Positions 47,382 to 59,699 of a stretch of DNA of 64,000 bases are shown piece after piece (within the stretch, counting starts at the first letter, position 1; every line of letters begins with the position of its first letter). Location of the stretch: assembly GCA_020809705.1 (NCBI GenBank), contig CP085830.1:372001-436000 (forward strand), read 5' to 3'. The notes under the pieces were generated by a model, which saw only the letters and a program-made list of their open reading frames with translations, had not been told where the DNA came from and searched no databases. This DNA is from Calonectria ilicicola (taxonomy: Eukaryota; Ascomycota; Sordariomycetes; Hypocreales; Nectriaceae). Position numbers and translations under genes: made by a program.

Positions 47382-49067
47382 ATGACGGACAAGGGCGATT
47401 TCTCGAACTCCCCCGACTTCGATAGTGGAGAAGCAAAGAGAAACCCCAATGCCGCAGGTCGTGATATCGCCGCGGCGCTGGCTAATGAATTCGCGAATGA
47501 ACCCGAGTACGATCGTAACGAGGAAGTCAAGCTGCGATGGAAACTCGACTTGCGACTAATCCCAATTCTCTGGCTTAATATCACCCTGCCTGCGATGGAC
47601 AAGATTACCCCGTCCACCGGTGCGTTATACGGACTTCGTCAAGACACTAATTTAGTTGGTGATCAGTACGCCTGGGTTGGATCTGCATTTTACGGAAGTA
47701 TCCCCAAGATTCAATATATCTTCTTAACGTCATACTAATTGAATTTTTTCAGTTTGGATATCTATTCTGGTGTTTCCCTTCATCCCAGATTCTTCAACGG
47801 CTACCCATTGCAAAGTCCATGTGTGCCGTGATGATTTTATGGGGATTTGTGTTAATTGGTGCGGGCTTCAGCAAAAGCTTCATCCCCTTAGTTGCTTCGC
47901 GCGTTTTACTAGGCGCCTTGGAGGCCCCCGTTGCACCAGGGAACTTTATTGTCATGACAATGTGGTACACTCGACAAGAACAACCAGCGCGGGCAGGTTT
48001 GTTCTACACTGGTAGGTGATGAAGTCTAGAAGTTACGAAAGACGGATTTCTGATCAAGCGAAATTGCAGGACTTGCCACAATAATCACTGGAACACTCGA
48101 TTGGGCTGTTGGCTTCATCCATGGTGCTTACGCTTGGAGGAGCTTCTTCTGGATCACAGGGGCTATATCCATCTTCTATGGCGTAATTGTCGGTATATTT
48201 CTGCCCGATAACCCTGTCAAGGCCAAATTTATTACCAAGCGTGAAAAGTTTGTTGCAATCGAACGACTACGCGCAGACCAATTAGGAATTGAAAACAAGA
48301 CATTTGCAAAAGAACAGGTTTGGGAAGTTGTCAAAGACCCAAAGACTTGGCTTATGTTCTTCTTTAATATTTGGGTTTCGATCCCCAATGGCGGGTTGAC
48401 AAACTTTGCGCCTCTCATTGTCAACGGTTTGGGTTATACAGCTCAGCGTTCAACGTTGCTCATGATGCCTACCGGTATTGTTCAAACGCTTAGTAGTTAC
48501 GTATGCAATTTTGGTGTCTACTTTTGTTCAAAGCGCTTTCCTAATTTGCAACTGCGCGGTGCATTTGTTATTGGGGGCCTTTTGGTCGGAATGATAGCTA
48601 CAATTTTCCTCTACACATTGCCGGTTGGAAGCTTTACCAGCAGGCTTTGGGCTTTGTATTGGTCGTATTTCTATCTTGGGCCCTACATTGGTAAGTGAAC
48701 CAGTGCCCTTTTTGTATTCTTCCTGACCATCATAGTTGCTTTAGGAATGAATAGTGCCAACACGGCGGGACATACCAAGAAAGTCACGACAAACGCCATC
48801 GTGTTTGCAGCATATTGTATCAGCAATATTATCGGCCCCCAATTTTTCAAATCCTCTCAGGCTCCTCTATATTCTTTGGGAATGGGAGCTATGTTAACTG
48901 CTTACGCACTCAGTATAATCACAATAGCTATGTATATGGTATACTGTTGTCTCGAAAACCGCAGGCGTGGAAAGTTGGATGGAACGATTGGACAAAGGGT
49001 TCACAGAGATACGGATTTTCATGACATGACGGATATACAGAACATCCATTTCAGATATGTGTGGTAG
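47382..49067 (+). CDS. MFS permease, ACS family, third copy, with abnormal first splice donor
   Basis: Conserved ACS blocks are visible in order: KLDLRLIPILWLNITLPAMD, GALYGLRQDTNLVGDQYAW, FGYLFWCFPSSQILQRLP, RVLLGALEAPVAPGNFIVMT, MWYTRQEQPARAGLFYTG, AWRSFFWITGAISIFYGVIV, GGLTNFAPLIVNGLGY, NSANTAGHTKKVTTNAIVFA and the terminal HFRYVW. Introns 2 and 3 (GTAGGT...GCAG at 48011, GTAAGT...TTAG at 48691) are normal. The first intron must begin right after the codons for VGSAFY (ending about 47692) to join FGYLFW. At that point the sequence is GGAAGT, not GTAAGT. The nearby GT (GTATCC, 47697) would shift the frame. The gene may therefore use a non-canonical donor, lose part of a helix, or be a recent pseudogene. 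The coding sequence is otherwise intact. Confidence 0.75.
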
Positions 49068-49175
49068 ACTTTATTTTGATCAAAAGAAAATATCATGCAT
49101 AACCCCCTTTAATTAATAAACGAAGGTCATCACATTCTTCGGACTCAGCCCGTATTGTTCAACAAGACCCGTAGC

Positions 49176-52088
49176 CTACCATAATGTGGCAATGAATATT
49201 AATTTTATCATAATCAAGACCATGGTATTGATCTTAATACGTTCCGAAGACCTACTCGTAACAGTTAAACCGTCTAAAATCCGAGATGAAGATGTCTCCG
49301 CTGCGGCCGGCTTGTAGACTAATGATCTTTGTTGCGGCTCGGCGGTAGTTGATCCGACAGCGTCTTGGAATTCATTAATACGGCCAATGTCTTCTAAATC
49401 ATAGTTTTGGATGCCACCATTACCCATGTTCTCGTGAGAGTTCGTGTCGGAATTATGAGATAACGGTTCCCCAGAGTGATATCCTTGTGATGCAAAAAGA
49501 TTAGGTAGAGTTGTTGAGCTCTCAACTTCAACGTCTGCATATATTCCGCCATACCCGCTTTCGCTGTCTGATAATACTGACGTCCTATTACCCTCTGATG
49601 ATGAGCCCTGCTGGAAGGATAAATCATATTCTCCAATTGCATCTTGACTATCGTCGCTGATCATGGTTTGTGTTGGAATTCCATTAACAACAAAATGTTG
49701 TGTCTGTGACTCCTTTGATTCTGTACTTTGTAATGTGCCATATGTCTGTTGGGCGGAGTTGGAGGAAATTGTTGAACCAGTCAAGACTGCAACAGGAACC
49801 GTCAACAAAACATTGCTCTCACCCTGTTCTCCGCATGAGTGGCACAACTTCCATATCGTAGTCATTTCTATCAGTGGAACGGTCGGTCTAGGGCAAATTG
49901 AGCAATTGAGATATGTGACAGTAGTGCAGTACTCGGTAATAATGAGAGAATCAGGGTGGTCTGTGTGAACTGTCGTGTATGTAATTGTTGTCGTGATGTA
50001 GCTTTCCACTGTTTGAATAACAGTGCCTACTTTATCAGTCACAGTCACTACATCTGTAACTGTGGCCGCCACCGGTTCCTTCAAAATATAAATCGTCAAA
50101 AGAATGTTTGAAGCGATACTGCGTTTCGAAAACTGGGTACTCCGGCGGAGGCTTTGGTCTGCGATGCTCAGAATACCACCACAAAAATAGCTTGGATCTC
50201 CGGGGCAGGGGATATCACACTGCCCAGTTCCCACTGTAACAACTTCACTGAGAGAATCCGATGCGTAACAAGTGCTGTAAATACATTTAGCTTTGCTTCT
50301 AAAAACAATGTCAAAGGATACCAACTCTTCAATCACGCCGATATATCTGCGGCTCCTGGCCATCGAAATGCATAAGGATGGTGTCATTTTACTGCTACGG
50401 CCCACTTCATTGAAGCCTGGATATCCTGCATTAGACCCGCGGCATCCATCAAATGCGTACTGTGAAATCAAAGGTAAGTTAGTGGCCATGGGAGTTGTCG
50501 AAGGAGTCATTGAGTTTGAAGCACCCAGCGGGGTTGTGAAGGTATTCATAGGTGTGCTGACCATGGTCACAGGACCACCGACACTCGTTTCTGTTGCGAA
50601 ACTATTTGTCGCCAAACTACTTGGAGTTGTAGCTTGTGTAGTTCTTATTGGAGTTGAGGTCGAAGTCATAACTATGAAAGAGCTAGGTGTCGTTGAGCTT
50701 TTGGTATCACTAGAAGGACCAGTATCCGTCGTTGTTGTCGTGCTTGGACCAATTACAATGTTAGTTATACTGTTAGTATTGCTACTTGTGATGCTGGATG
50801 CGCTGGTGGTGCTGGCTGTATTAGGCGTACTCGTTGCACCGACTGTAGTGGTTGTTCTGGTTGTACTAGAAGCGTCGGTTGTACGAGAAATGTTGGTTGT
50901 GCTAGGTGTACTGGTTGTGCCAATCGTGCTACCTACACTATTTGTAGTCACAATACTTGTTGTGCTGCTAATTATACTGCTAGTTGTACTGCTGGTTGTG
51001 CTGATAGAACTAGTTGCACTGGTTGTACTAGTTATACTCATTGTACTGCTGGTTGTGCTGATCGAACTGGTCGCACTGTCCATGCTTGTTGCCGTTACTG
51101 CAGTGGTAGTTGTGCTGCTCCCCACGTTGCTACTAATGCTAGTGCTGCTGGCAGTATCAGTTGTAATGCTAGTACTTGTACTCGTTATACCCGATGTAGT
51201 TGTACTCGACGCGGTGGTTGTTTGGGTTCCTGAGTAAACACCAGTTCCTGTAGTAACAGTAACGACACCTCCGCGACGCATGAGATCATCACTATCATCT
51301 ATGAAGTGACCACCACAGGCCACAAGACGATCTCCAGGACAAGCCATATCGCATTTATCATCGCTGAGTTTGGTGATTGTGGTCGTGTTTAACGGAGCAT
51401 CGCTGCACATACAAGACCTAGAAACTGTGTCAGCAAAGCTAAAGGATCACAAGTGATCATGAAGACTGACTCTCCGTAGATGGAAAAATATCTACGACCC
51501 ATACACTTCATCGCGCAGCTATCTGCGGAGTTTTTCTCATCATCAAGATCCGCAGTAAAGAAAGTAGCCATCTCATCCTCGGAAGAAAGGCAACCATAAT
51601 AGACCCATCCATCCACGTTCTTATCTGGTCTGGGAATTGCGCGATAAATCCCTAAGTAGGAAGCAATAAAATCATCTTGTCGCCGAAGACGAGAATGAGA
51701 AATGCCGCCACAGGCTATACTTCCGTCACCAGGACATGCAGTGTTGCACTGGCCGTTGCGTTGATAATGGAGATCTCCAAAGTTTATATCTTGTTCACAG
51801 TAGCAATTCCTAATCACTGAGTTAGTCCATTTAATCCTCGAGCAGATAAGCCATCACTCACTGATGAAGAAGACCAAAATACAAGCTGCCTTCGCATTTT
51901 TTAGCGCAATAGTTAGAGTTATTCGATTCAGAGGTATCAGCAAGACTAAAGTTGTTAAAGTTGGAATAAGATGAGTAACAACCAAGGTAGTCCCAGTCTT
52001 CTACATCATAGTCTGGCGTGATTGCTACTACTGGCGAAATAGCCACAAAGGCCACAAGGGGCGAAAAAAAATCTTTCATCGTTTTCAT
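49176..52088 (-). CDS. WSC-domain cell-wall protein, three WSC modules and Ser/Thr-rich stalk
   Basis: Exons 52088-51862, 51809-51471, 51417-50326 and 50274-49176 encode 918 residues. A signal peptide (MKTMKDFFSPLVAFVAISPV) is followed by WSC module 1 (WDYLGCYSS ... CNTACPGDGSIACGG), module 2 (WVYYGCLSS ... CDMACPGDRLVACGG), then a ~200-residue Ser/Thr repeat stalk. Module 3 (YAFDGCRGS ... CDIPCPGDPSYFCGG) follows the stalk. The C-terminus ends in a hydrophobic tail (MVLIMIKLIFIATLW) that could be a GPI signal or membrane anchor. WSC modules bind carbohydrate; stalked fungal proteins of this kind sit in the cell wall as sensors or adhesins. The in-frame intron in module 3 (50325-50275, 51 bp) is needed to restore the TCYASDS segment. 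The reverse strand of the stalk gives a spurious Val/Leu-rich frame. Confidence 0.9.
50560..51230 (-). repeat. Low-complexity Ser/Thr-coding repeat of the WSC protein stalk
   Basis: Runs of ACT/AGT/ACA-type codons encode near-continuous S/T tracts (for example TSSTMSITSTTSATSSISTT). The DNA is a degenerate trinucleotide-like repeat, and such regions change length quickly by slippage, so length polymorphism between strains would be expected. Confidence 0.75.
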
Positions 52089-53623
52089 TTTTCTCCATCC
52101 AAATCGATTCGTAGGTGGTTACAAGGGTAGTGAAGATATCGTCATCTGATAAACATCTGGGGTGAGGTGGGGGGTTGCGGTGAAGAAGTTTCCTTAAGAT
52201 GAATCACTTGTTGACAACCCCTATAGATGTCTAGATTGGAGATTAATTAGAATCCAGGTCAATTATGGATTGGAATATCACCTGGAATTATTTTTGCGTC
52301 AAACGTTCGTTTCGTGGTGGATGACACAAAATCTAGATTCCACCATGCACTTGTCCTGTCAGAATTACAATGAAACATAGCTTTGTCTCCTGGATCCTTT
52401 TTCACTCTTTCTAAGACAATCTCAAAGTTTCTTGTTCAAGCCCTTAGACTTGGTATGTAAAATGGCTAAGCGCCATTTGTTTTAAGACACGCCCCATTCT
52501 AAGGAATGATCAAAGCTAGGCAACAATTGGGATTAAATATTTGATGGTTTCCACGTTGGAGAGGATACCAAGTTGAAACGATTCGCCTGTCTGCGCGAAA
52601 GAAAAGACATGTTCTTGACCAGGCAACCATAGTGAGTTCATGATAAAGTAGATGGCACTGTTTAAATGGAGAACCAAGAAATCACGCTTGTTGCACAGAT
52701 TGTTGGTTCAACAGTGGCTTTAGAGCTCCCCCTTGGTCGAGCCCGCGATTGACCAAAACAAGAGCAGATGATCCTCATTGATATCATGGCGGTGCGGCCT
52801 TTATAATTGATACTACTTTAGTGGTGATACTATCCCGAGCTCCGGAAGGTCTTCTTCCTCTCATCCATTTACGAATTAATTTCTTCCCCGGATGGAGCTT
52901 ATCTAACTCTTAGTGCCTGCACGCGCGCCTGCCAACCCCAAGACCACAAAGGAACGGCTTAAAGTAATTTTGGTGGGGGGCCTCACGGATGGCTTTTTTG
53001 CTTGATTATGATTGTGGCTGAAGCTACTATCTTGGCAGGAGATCGTTTTTGAAATGAACCTAAACTAGGGGAAGGTGAATGCAAAACGTCGACAATTGAC
53101 TTTAGCGACGAATGCGCATTTGTTAATATTAAAAAATAATTAAATATTATTTCTTGAGAATAAGAAATATTTTAAAGACACTTGAATTTGGTTTTTCTTA
53201 TTAAGTTCAACTTAAGAAACTAGATCATAATAAAATCCGTTGTCATAATTAGTTACAACCTACCCTAGACGGTCTAGCCAGCAGCCACTTATGTATTATC
53301 GCGCCTCCCTCGGAGACTAATTTTCGGCGATGACCTTGTTCGGCCGTGTGGGGAGGAAGATAACCAATCAAACACTGCTCACAGTCAGCGACGTCATGTC
53401 TCCCTTTTGCCAGAATCCTTTAGCGCTTACGATGAGAGGACATTCCGAGGTCAATTCTAGTGCCATTAGGGACATCTCAACCTTTCAACAATTCATCCAT
53501 TGCTCTGTCCCATGTTGGAATAAATTCTCTATTCTACTACCCTCTATTCCCTCGGAGATTCCCTCGTCCTTTTCATCAATTCTTAGCTTCCATTTGATCT
53601 TACTTTCCTAAAAAGGTCCCATC
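52089..53623. other. Divergent intergenic region (1.5 kb)
   Basis: Lies between the divergent WSC and methyltransferase genes. A C/T-rich stretch before the methyltransferase ATG (53500-53610) is typical of a fungal 5' UTR. A small plus-strand frame at 53330-53611 has no support as a gene. Confidence 0.5.
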
Positions 53624-54466
53624 ATGGCGCAGCGTCCAACGCAAGCGGAAGGTCTTCCCGCGCCTGAGTATTTTGCTGCCATAGCAGCTAACTACGCTAA
53701 ACAAACTGGAAACACCACTCGAGATGTATTTGCAATGGCGCTTGAGGACGTCGAGGCGATACTACCCGTTACCAAGTCCTCCGTGGTCCACGATAACGCT
53801 GCTGGCCCAGGCACGGCAACCTCCTTCATCGTGAACAAGTTGAAAGCAGAAGGGCTTCCACAGATTCTCATCACTGATAATGTCCCTGCTATGGTTCAAG
53901 CCGCTTCAGATTCTTTCAAAGATTGTCCTACAATCACGACGCGTGTGGTCGATGCCGCCGAACTAGAAGGCGTCCCAGACAATCACTTTACGCACAGCAT
54001 CTGTAACTTTTCAATCTTTGCGCTTGTGGAGCCACTTCGGGGAATTCGTGAAATCTACCGAACCTTGCAGCCGGGTGGTGTGGCCAGTGTGGTAACATGG
54101 AAGCGATTTGGTGTGTCCATGGTCATTCATGCAGCCCAGGCCTTGGTACGTCCCGACTTGCCGCCAATGAGGCTTCCAAACCCTCAGTTTATGGAAGAGG
54201 GATATCTTGAGCGGTTGGTTTTGGAGGGGGGTTTCGATGCTTCTAAGGTGAAGGTCACAAAGAAGACATTGCTATTGACAGGCACTGGCTTGGAAGATGG
54301 AGTGAAAAAGTTCATGCTTGGGGACTTCACAAAACCTGCGCGGGAGGGATGGACGGAAGAAGAGGCCCAAAGATGGCCTGAGGCTATTGAGGAAGCTCTG
54401 AAGAAGGAAGTTGATGAACACGGCGGGATGCTTTTTGAAGCTTGGGCAGTTTCAGCTCAGAAATGA
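53624..54466 (+). CDS. SAM-dependent methyltransferase (class I, UbiE/COQ5-like fungal family)
   Basis: An intronless 280-residue gene starting at the ATG at 53624. The class I methyltransferase order is present. Motif I reads VVHDNAAGPGTATS, a relaxed form of LDxGxGxG. A following acidic position (ILITDNVPAMVQAA, motif II region) comes next. Then VVDAAELEGVPDNHFTHSIC (motif III-like) and YRTLQPGGVASVVTWKRFG (motif IV/post-IV). The N-terminal YFAAIAANYAKQTGNTTRDV matches a fungal family often found beside metabolite genes. The substrate is unknown. The gene ends about 220 bp before the AT-rich block starts, yet its own coding sequence shows no stop codons or AT drift. Confidence 0.87.
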   Translation: MAQRPTQAEGLPAPEYFAAIAANYAKQTGNTTRDVFAMALEDVEAILPVTKSSVVHDNAAGPGTATSFIVNKLKAEGLPQILITDNVPAMVQAASDSFKDCPTITTRVVDAAELEGVPDNHFTHSICNFSIFALVEPLRGIREIYRTLQPGGVASVVTWKRFGVSMVIHAAQALVRPDLPPMRLPNPQFMEEGYLERLVLEGGFDASKVKVTKKTLLLTGTGLEDGVKKFMLGDFTKPAREGWTEEEAQRWPEAIEEALKKEVDEHGGMLFEAWAVSAQK

Positions 54467-55599
54467 GCGCAGCGCCGTAGTACTGGTTGAGCGTCCTCTA
54501 AATAGAACTATTCGATAACCTGGCACTTAGACATGGTTTATTTTAGGTAACATTTAGCTATATCCTCCGCAACTATATCCTCGTGTTTCAATATGTCTCA
54601 TCGATTTACATAGACGGAACGTCCCCTTTGGAAGGGGGGACATTCGTGTCTCACAGGGAAGATCATAGGGGATAAGTTGAAGGTTTTAATTGATTTAGTT
54701 GATCATATATTAGCTTTTTAAAGATCTACTAATATTATTTATTTAATTAATTATTTTTTTTATAAATATATTTATTATATAATTTTTAAATTATATAAAA
54801 ATTTTTAAAATTATATATTATATTTTTTAATTTTAATTAATTAAAAAAAATATTTTAATTAAATATTAATTATTTATTTATTTAAATTTGTCTTAATAAA
54901 TTATTTAATAATTTTTTTTATTTTTTAATAAAATTTTATATTTATATAAATTATTAATTATTTAATATTATTTAATAATTAAAAATAAATAATTAAAAAT
55001 ATATATAATTTAATATTTATATTTGTTAGAGGTTATAATACAGTGGAAGGTAAAAGGATAAGTTTAAAATTAAGCTTATTAAATAAGTATATATTGTATT
55101 ATTATCTTTTTTTTTGAGGGGCTATATGTTATATATATAGATGAATATTTCCTTTATTAATAAGTGTCACAGGCTGAAGCCTGGCAGAGGATTACAGCTA
55201 TACCATATCCACCTAGATTAAGCTTTATAACTATATTAATAGTGAGAGTATACCAAGATATATATAATTAAAAGAATATATTCTTTTAATTATCTTCTTC
55301 TTCTTCCTTCTTAACTTTAAATAAATTAATATAAAGTACTTTTTAAATTAAATAAATCTAAAATTAATCTTTTATATATTTAAAGTTTAATTAATTTTAA
55401 TATAAATTATTAATTAAAATATTTATAAGTATAATAATAAATTAAGGATTTAATAGTTTAATATTAAATAAAGTAATTTAATAATAATTAATGTAGTTTA
55501 TATAATAGAGATTAAGTATAGCTTTAGTTTTGATTTAGGAGTAGATTATATAGTTAAAAGCTTAATAAGGTAATATAATAAAAAGATTAATATTATTAT

Positions 55600-56460
55600 T
55601 AGAATGCCTTAAGGAAAGCTTAAGGGCTTTAATTAAGATGGAGTTATTAGATTTAATTAAGTTAAATATTAATATTTTTTAATAATCTTTTTAAAGTAGA
55701 AGTTACTTTTAAATCTATTAAAGTTTTTAAGTGATTATTATAAATATTTAATATAATTATAGTAAATAAAAGATAAATTAAAGTTAGATATTTATTTTTA
55801 TATATTAAATTAAGAGCTTTAATATTTAGTTAATTTATATTTAATAATAAGATTTTAAAAGATAGTGGTTACCTTTTATATTATTAGAGGATCTAAAGAT
55901 TATTATAATCCTATAGATTTTATATATTACTTAGATTATATATATAAGAATATTAATTTATAAATATATATAATAATATTCTTATAAACTTTTTAATAAG
56001 ATAAGAATATCTCTTTTATAAGCTTTTTACTTAAGTTTGAGTAGATTATAGTAAATATAAAAGGCTTCTAGTAGACTAATTAAGCTAAGATTATTTTTTT
56101 AAAAGATATATTAAATTTATAATTATAATATAGCTTGATTATAATAGACCTATTATATAATTATATAGGCTAGCTAATTTAAGTATAGGATATAACTTAG
56201 AAGCTAGAGAAACTTAAGAAGCTAAGAAAAAAGAACCTACTACTAGCCAAAAACAAGATTATATTTCTTAGATCCCTAAAGTAATTAAGAACTATAAAGG
56301 TAATACATTAATAATAAGCAAAATAGCTACTAAGAAACCAACCTCTTATAAATAATCTATTAGTAATTAAAACTAGAATATATAATATTACTTTAATTAT
56401 AAAAGCTTTAATTATTTAAAGGCCTTTTATTTAATTTATTAATTAATAGTTTAATAATTT
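55600..56460 (+). pseudogene. Retrotransposon gag relic with mutated zinc knuckle
   Basis: Plus-strand fragments look like the basic C-terminal part of a gag protein, ending at 56389-56430 with a pattern of aromatic residues at the exact spacing X2, X4, X4. Tyr occupies all the positions where the CX2CX4HX4C zinc knuckle needs Cys or His. TGT/TGC to TAT/TAC and CAT to TAT are the transitions expected from RIP. The frame contains several stops. It is oriented opposite to the pol relic at 59.7-61.7 kb, so it belongs to a different copy. Confidence 0.55.
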
Positions 56461-56699
56461 TAAGTAAAAAAAGCTAAGTAGGCTAATAGTATTAATTTTA
56501 TAGAGTTAAATTTATTTATTAATAAGAGTAAAGATTTAGAAAATAAGAAGCTTTAATATAAAGTTAGGTATTAGAGCTATTTAGGGAAGATTTTTAAAAG
56601 TAAATAAAGTAAAAGCTTATAATAATTAGTAGATTAACTTTAATTAAAGTAAAAATTAATAATTAATTTATTTAAGTCTTTATTAATATAGATTATTAT

Positions 56700-57095
56700 A
56701 ACGGTCTGGTCAATTCCCAACTTAATAAACCAATCAAAATAAAGGATTTATTATTAACAGGATAGTTAGATGTATTATAGTAAATAAAGTAATAGAAGTA
56801 TTACATTAAGTAATAGTCAATTGTAATTAAGGTAACCAAGTTATATTAAAAGTTGGTTAGTATTAGTTATAAGGGCGGATTTTAATCTATCTATATATTA
56901 TTGCCTAATAGGCGCTTACTATATTGGTTCTATCTAATATATTAGTAATTAAGGTAGTAATTATAAGGTAATTATTAATATTATAAGTAATTGCTTGTAA
57001 GTGCTTCCTTATTGGTTGGTGTGGGGCTATAGGGTAGGTAAGTATAATTTCTGCTTTATTTGATTATTTAGATGTGTTATAGGTTATAATATAAT
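56700..57095 (-). repeat. LTR-like repeat copy A
   Basis: Begins with GGTCTGGTCAATTCCCAAC near 56703 and ends with GGTTATAATATAATA near 57095, followed by CTCCTCTTTATTGGTCTTAT. It aligns with copy B at 57606 at both ends. Viewed on the minus strand, a purine-rich tract precedes the repeat, as a polypurine tract precedes a 3' LTR. Confidence 0.6.
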
Positions 57096-57605
57096 ATCTC
57101 CTCTTTATTGGTCTTATCTTTAAGGCTTATTAAGTTAATTTTATATATAAGTTCTTTATTTTTAATCTTTAAAATATTTTCTAATTATACTTTAGGATTT
57201 AAATACTTTTAAATTATATCTTTATACTAATACTTAAGCCTAATTTATTAATTTAATAGATTTTAAAGTTATACTATATTTTTTTTATTCTTCTAAAAGT
57301 TTATAGTATAAAATATTATTAGATTTTGATAATTATTATAATAAATATACCTATTATAATAGAATATATAATACTTTAAAGGCATCTTTAGCCATATATA
57401 TATAATTTTTATAAATAATAAGTATAAGTAAGTGCTAATATTTATAATAATCTAGATAAATTGGGAGTCTGATTATTTAAATGTAAAGGAGAAGGTGGCT
57501 GAGAAGAAGTTCTTTTATATTTAAGTAGAGGCACTTATAGCTTAAATTAAAGTTTAAGAATCTTTAAATTATTTATTCTATTTTTATTATTAGAAGTATT
57601 AATAT

Positions 57606-58005
57606 AACAGTCTGGTCAATTCCCAACTTAATAAACTAATCAAAATAAAGGGTTTATTATTAATAGGATAATTAAGCATATTATAATAAATAAAACAATA
57701 GAAATATTATATTAGATAATAGTTAATTGCAATTAAGGTAATTAAATTATATTAAAAGCTAATTAATTCTATTCCTTATAGTAGGACCTGATCTATCTAT
57801 ATATTACTATATCTAAGGTTCTATTATTATAATAATTGAATGGAGTTAGTTTGATAATATTTGTTGTAATCCTTAATAATATTAAATAGAGGTTATTTGA
57901 CTTTACTTTTATTAGCTGGTTATGTGGGTCTAGGGTAGTTTTGTTATGATTGGTTGGGGTTCTGCCTATGATTATTATCTTTAGGTATTTGGGTTATAAT
58001 ATAAT
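57606..58005 (-). repeat. LTR-like repeat copy B
   Basis: Direct copy of repeat A about 0.9 kb away, with AGTCTGGTCAATTCCCAAC at one end and GGTTATAATATAATA at the other. The minus-strand flank GGATAAGACCAATAAGAGGGG looks like a polypurine tract next to the LTR. It lies downstream, in transcriptional sense, of the minus-strand pol relic, so it is probably that element's 3' LTR. Confidence 0.6.
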
Positions 58006-59699
58006 ACTCCCCTCTTATTGGTCTTATCCTAAGGCCAGGTAAATAGGCTAGTTTCCTTACTTATGACTATTATATGTTTTTTTCCTCTTTTTATCTTCTT
58101 ATGGTCCAAGTATTGATAGGATATTAGATTATATTACTAAGGTTATACCTTATTCTAAGATAATTAAAGCTTATTAAAAGAATATTACTAAATTAATTAA
58201 TAAATTTGGTTTTAAAATGCCTTATTATTTAGCTTATTTTTATATTAGGCAGTTATCCTATATTATAGCTAAGGGAAAAAGCCACTATAAATTTTATATA
58301 AAAAATAAATATTCTAGCTATAATTTTAAAAGTATTTCTACTTAAGCTTATAAGTATATTCTTCCTTTTACTTTTATATACTTATTTCTTTTTAATTAAG
58401 TAAGTTTCTTATAAGAAAGATTAGATTAATAGAGAAAAAAGAAGGCTAAAGTAGATTTAATAAATGCTCTAGCTTAATTATAGTATTTATATACTTAGGA
58501 GCATTATTTATATAAGAAGGTAAAGAAAATGATTTTTTAGGATTATAAGGATTTAGATGAATTAAAAGAAAAGAAGTATACTAAGATATTAATATTATTA
58601 GAGGTATAATTACTTAAGAATTATAGAGTTATTAACTGAAGTAGTTTATTTAATTTTCTTTATATTAATTCTAAAGAAATGCTTCTAATATCTTTAAGTA
58701 ATATATAAGGTATTTGGTAGATTCCTAGATTATTTCTTTATAATCTTTTTATTTAATTTTAAATTTTCTATCTTTTTCTCTTCTTTATAAGATTTTTTTA
58801 ACTTTCTATTAATCTTCTAGATTTTTTATTTATAATTTATAGCTAGATCTTATATTGACTTAGATACTATTACTAGGTTCTAGTAGTGAAATATGGAAGA
58901 TAGGGTAAACTTTAATATTATTTAAAAGATTAAGTTTATAATTATTTTTTAATATTTTTCTTTTAATAGGATATAATCTAATCTATATAAAGTTGATTTT
59001 TTTATTTTATTTTTTATTATAAGATTTTTTATTATTAAGTAGACTATATCTCTCTCCAAAAAGATTAATCCTTTTATCTTTTTAAGATTATAATGTCTTT
59101 TTATAATATTATAAATAAATTTAAGTTCAGTTTTTATTTCTTTATGTAGTTTTTTTAGATTATCTAACTTAATTATTACTTTTATTTAAATCATACTTTC
59201 TAAAAGGGCTTAGTAAATGTCTGATATAAAGCTAAAATTAGTTTTTACTAATATTATTTTAATATTATAATTATAAGATATATTATATATTAATTATATA
59301 ATAAGTAATTTTTCTATTTAATTAGTTTGCTTGTAGTTAATGTAGTATTATAGATATTACTTAATTTCTTGGTTTTATTATTTGGTTTGTCTGTCTGTCT
59401 GGGGGTGGAAGGCTATGCTTAGCTTATAGTTTAATCCTATTAAAGATATCAGGCTTTATTAAAATTTAAATATAAATAATTATCCTTTATTTAAGATAAT
59501 TTCGGTTAGTAGTTTGTATATAATAATTATATTTTAAAAGAAAAAGTAAGTAAATTATTCTTTTTTTATTATTTTATTATAAAGGAGATAATATACTACT
59601 TTTATAAAATGATCAATAATAATAAAAATATTATTATAATATACTTTTATAGTAAGGTTTATTAATAAGGGAGGTTAGTAATAAAGTCTATTATAATTA

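Noticed and set aside
50293..51237. 314-codon plus-strand reading frame rich in Val and Leu
   Set aside because: It is the antisense of the Ser/Thr stalk repeat of the WSC gene; its composition is explained by the repeat and it has no domain.
53330..53611. Plus-strand 93-codon frame just upstream of the methyltransferase
   Set aside because: Falls in the C/T-rich 5' leader, no domain, and ends right before the true start codon.
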